Shown: in pieces, positions 6,387 to 6,786 of the stretch
How positions within the stretch are numbered: position 1 is the stretch's first letter
Layout: each line of letters starts with the position of its first letter
Assembly (NCBI GenBank): GCA_964384905.1
Contig: CAYLND010000191.1
Span: 1 to 6,786, forward strand
DNA from: Gp22-AA3 sp964384905
GTDB lineage: Bacteria > Acidobacteriota > Polarisedimenticolia > Gp22-AA2
Direction: 5' to 3'
Length of the DNA: 6,786 nucleotides
Position numbers and translations under genes: made by a program
The notes under the pieces: generated by a model
What the model was told of the DNA's origin: nothing
Databases searched by the model: none
What the model saw: the letters and a program-made list of their open reading frames with translations, nothing else

Positions 6387-6408
6387 GTCCCGCAGGGTTT
6401 CCCGGGAC
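6387..6408. repeat. Inverted repeat GTCCCG-N10-CGGGAC
   Basis: A perfect 6-bp inverted repeat with a 10-nt centre. The right arm CGGGAC also occurs as a direct copy at 6355-6360, touching the neighbouring hairpin. It lies about 80 bp beyond the stop of the NADH dehydrogenase gene. No T-run is seen, so a role in termination is unproven. Confidence 0.3.
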
Positions 6409-6485
6409 CTGACCGGAACCTGGACAGCGATCGTCCATCCGCTGGTCACTCCGGACGCAAGCGGTTCCGCTGCTGGCACCTGAGG

Positions 6486-6786
6486 TCACCGTCTAGGGCG
6501 TCCGGGCGCATCGCCGCCGTGCGGCGGTCCGGTCTCTCCGGTGATCAGGCGGGCCCCGTTCTCCTGACGCAGGTAGAGCCAGGCCCACTGCAACACGACC
6601 AGCAGACGGTTGCGGAAGCCGATCAGAAAGTAGATGTGAACGCCCAGCCAGAACAGCCAGGCGGGGAAACCCGACAGCCGGATCCGCCCGAATTGCGCCA
6701 CCGCCGCGGCGCGCCCGATGGTCGCCAGCATCCCGGCGTCACGGTATCGGAACGGCTCGCCCGGCAGGCCGCGCAGCGCCCGCCGG
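6486..6786 (-). CDS. ndh: Type II NADH dehydrogenase (NDH-2), C-terminal part
   Basis: The last 99 residues of a flavoprotein; the frame stays open to the right edge, so the N-terminal FAD and NADH domains are outside the window. The visible part reads 'PGEPFRYRDAGMLATIGR', then 'AVAQFG', 'GFPAWLFWLGVHIYFLIGFRNRL' and 'ARLITG', which is the characteristic C-terminus of bacterial NDH-2. In that family the enzyme oxidises NADH and reduces membrane quinone without pumping protons. The hydrophobic/amphipathic stretch around AWLFWLGVHIYFLIGF is the membrane-attachment region. After LITG there is a short Gly/Pro/Arg-rich end of 16 residues. The Met at 6731 is internal and not the start. The gene runs in the same direction as the subtilase but is separated by 287 bp, so co-transcription is not implied. 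Confidence 0.88.
   Translation of the reverse strand, partial: RRALRGLPGEPFRYRDAGMLATIGRAAAVAQFGRIRLSGFPAWLFWLGVHIYFLIGFRNRLLVVLQWAWLYLRQENGARLITGETGPPHGGDAPGRPRR

Noticed and set aside
6460..6471. Palindrome AGCGG-TT-CCGCT just beyond the NADH dehydrogenase stop as a terminator
   Set aside because: The 2-nt loop is too small for an intact hairpin and no T-run follows on the minus strand.
4948..6483. A 511-codon plus-strand open frame opposite the subtilase
   Set aside because: The translation is low-complexity Arg/Gly/Asp/His-rich with no motif, and it mirrors the subtilase codons. It is an antisense artefact.

Overview
The window is GC-rich bacterial DNA with densely packed genes. It encodes secreted proteins: a protein with PKD-like and 'LWPP' modules, a prolyl-oligopeptidase-type peptidase and a subtilisin-like protease. 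It also carries the end of a type II NADH dehydrogenase. High GC, Sec-type signal peptides, the PKD/LWPP protein and a subtilase with Trp/Gly motifs in its tail fit an aerobic protein-degrading soil or sediment bacterium. An Acidobacteriota-like or deltaproteobacterial-like lineage is plausible, but this is inferred from gene style and no taxonomic marker is present. There are no RNA genes, mobile elements, CRISPR arrays or phage genes.

Layout. Bases 1-1353 (+) hold the C-terminal part of a large secreted protein, followed 8 bp later by a small carboxymuconolactone-decarboxylase-fold protein (1362-1679, +). A secreted S9 peptidase of the DPP5 type (1693-3744, -) converges on it with a 13-bp gap. 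The S9 gene is divergent from a small four-helix membrane protein of unknown function (3957-4376, +). The 212-bp space between them has two back-to-back sigma-70-like promoters, one with a perfect TTGACA -35 box, and three copies of CTTCGAT. The membrane protein converges, with a 7-bp gap, on an S8 subtilase (4384-6198, -) whose C-terminal tail carries four GAIWGG motifs. Upstream of the subtilase is a 287-bp spacer with a sigma-54-type -24/-12 match just before the start codon and three inverted repeats farther upstream. The C-terminus of an NDH-2 type NADH dehydrogenase (6486 to the right edge, -) closes the window.

How the genes may work together. The S8 enzyme is an endopeptidase. The S9 enzyme is of the kind that removes dipeptides from oligopeptides, so the two could act in sequence on external protein. 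They are separate transcription units, so this is inference. No multi-gene system of a new type is evident. The points most worth checking are the GAIWGG tail, the candidate sigma-54 control of the subtilase with a near-leaderless start, and the divergent regulatory region with its heptamer repeats.
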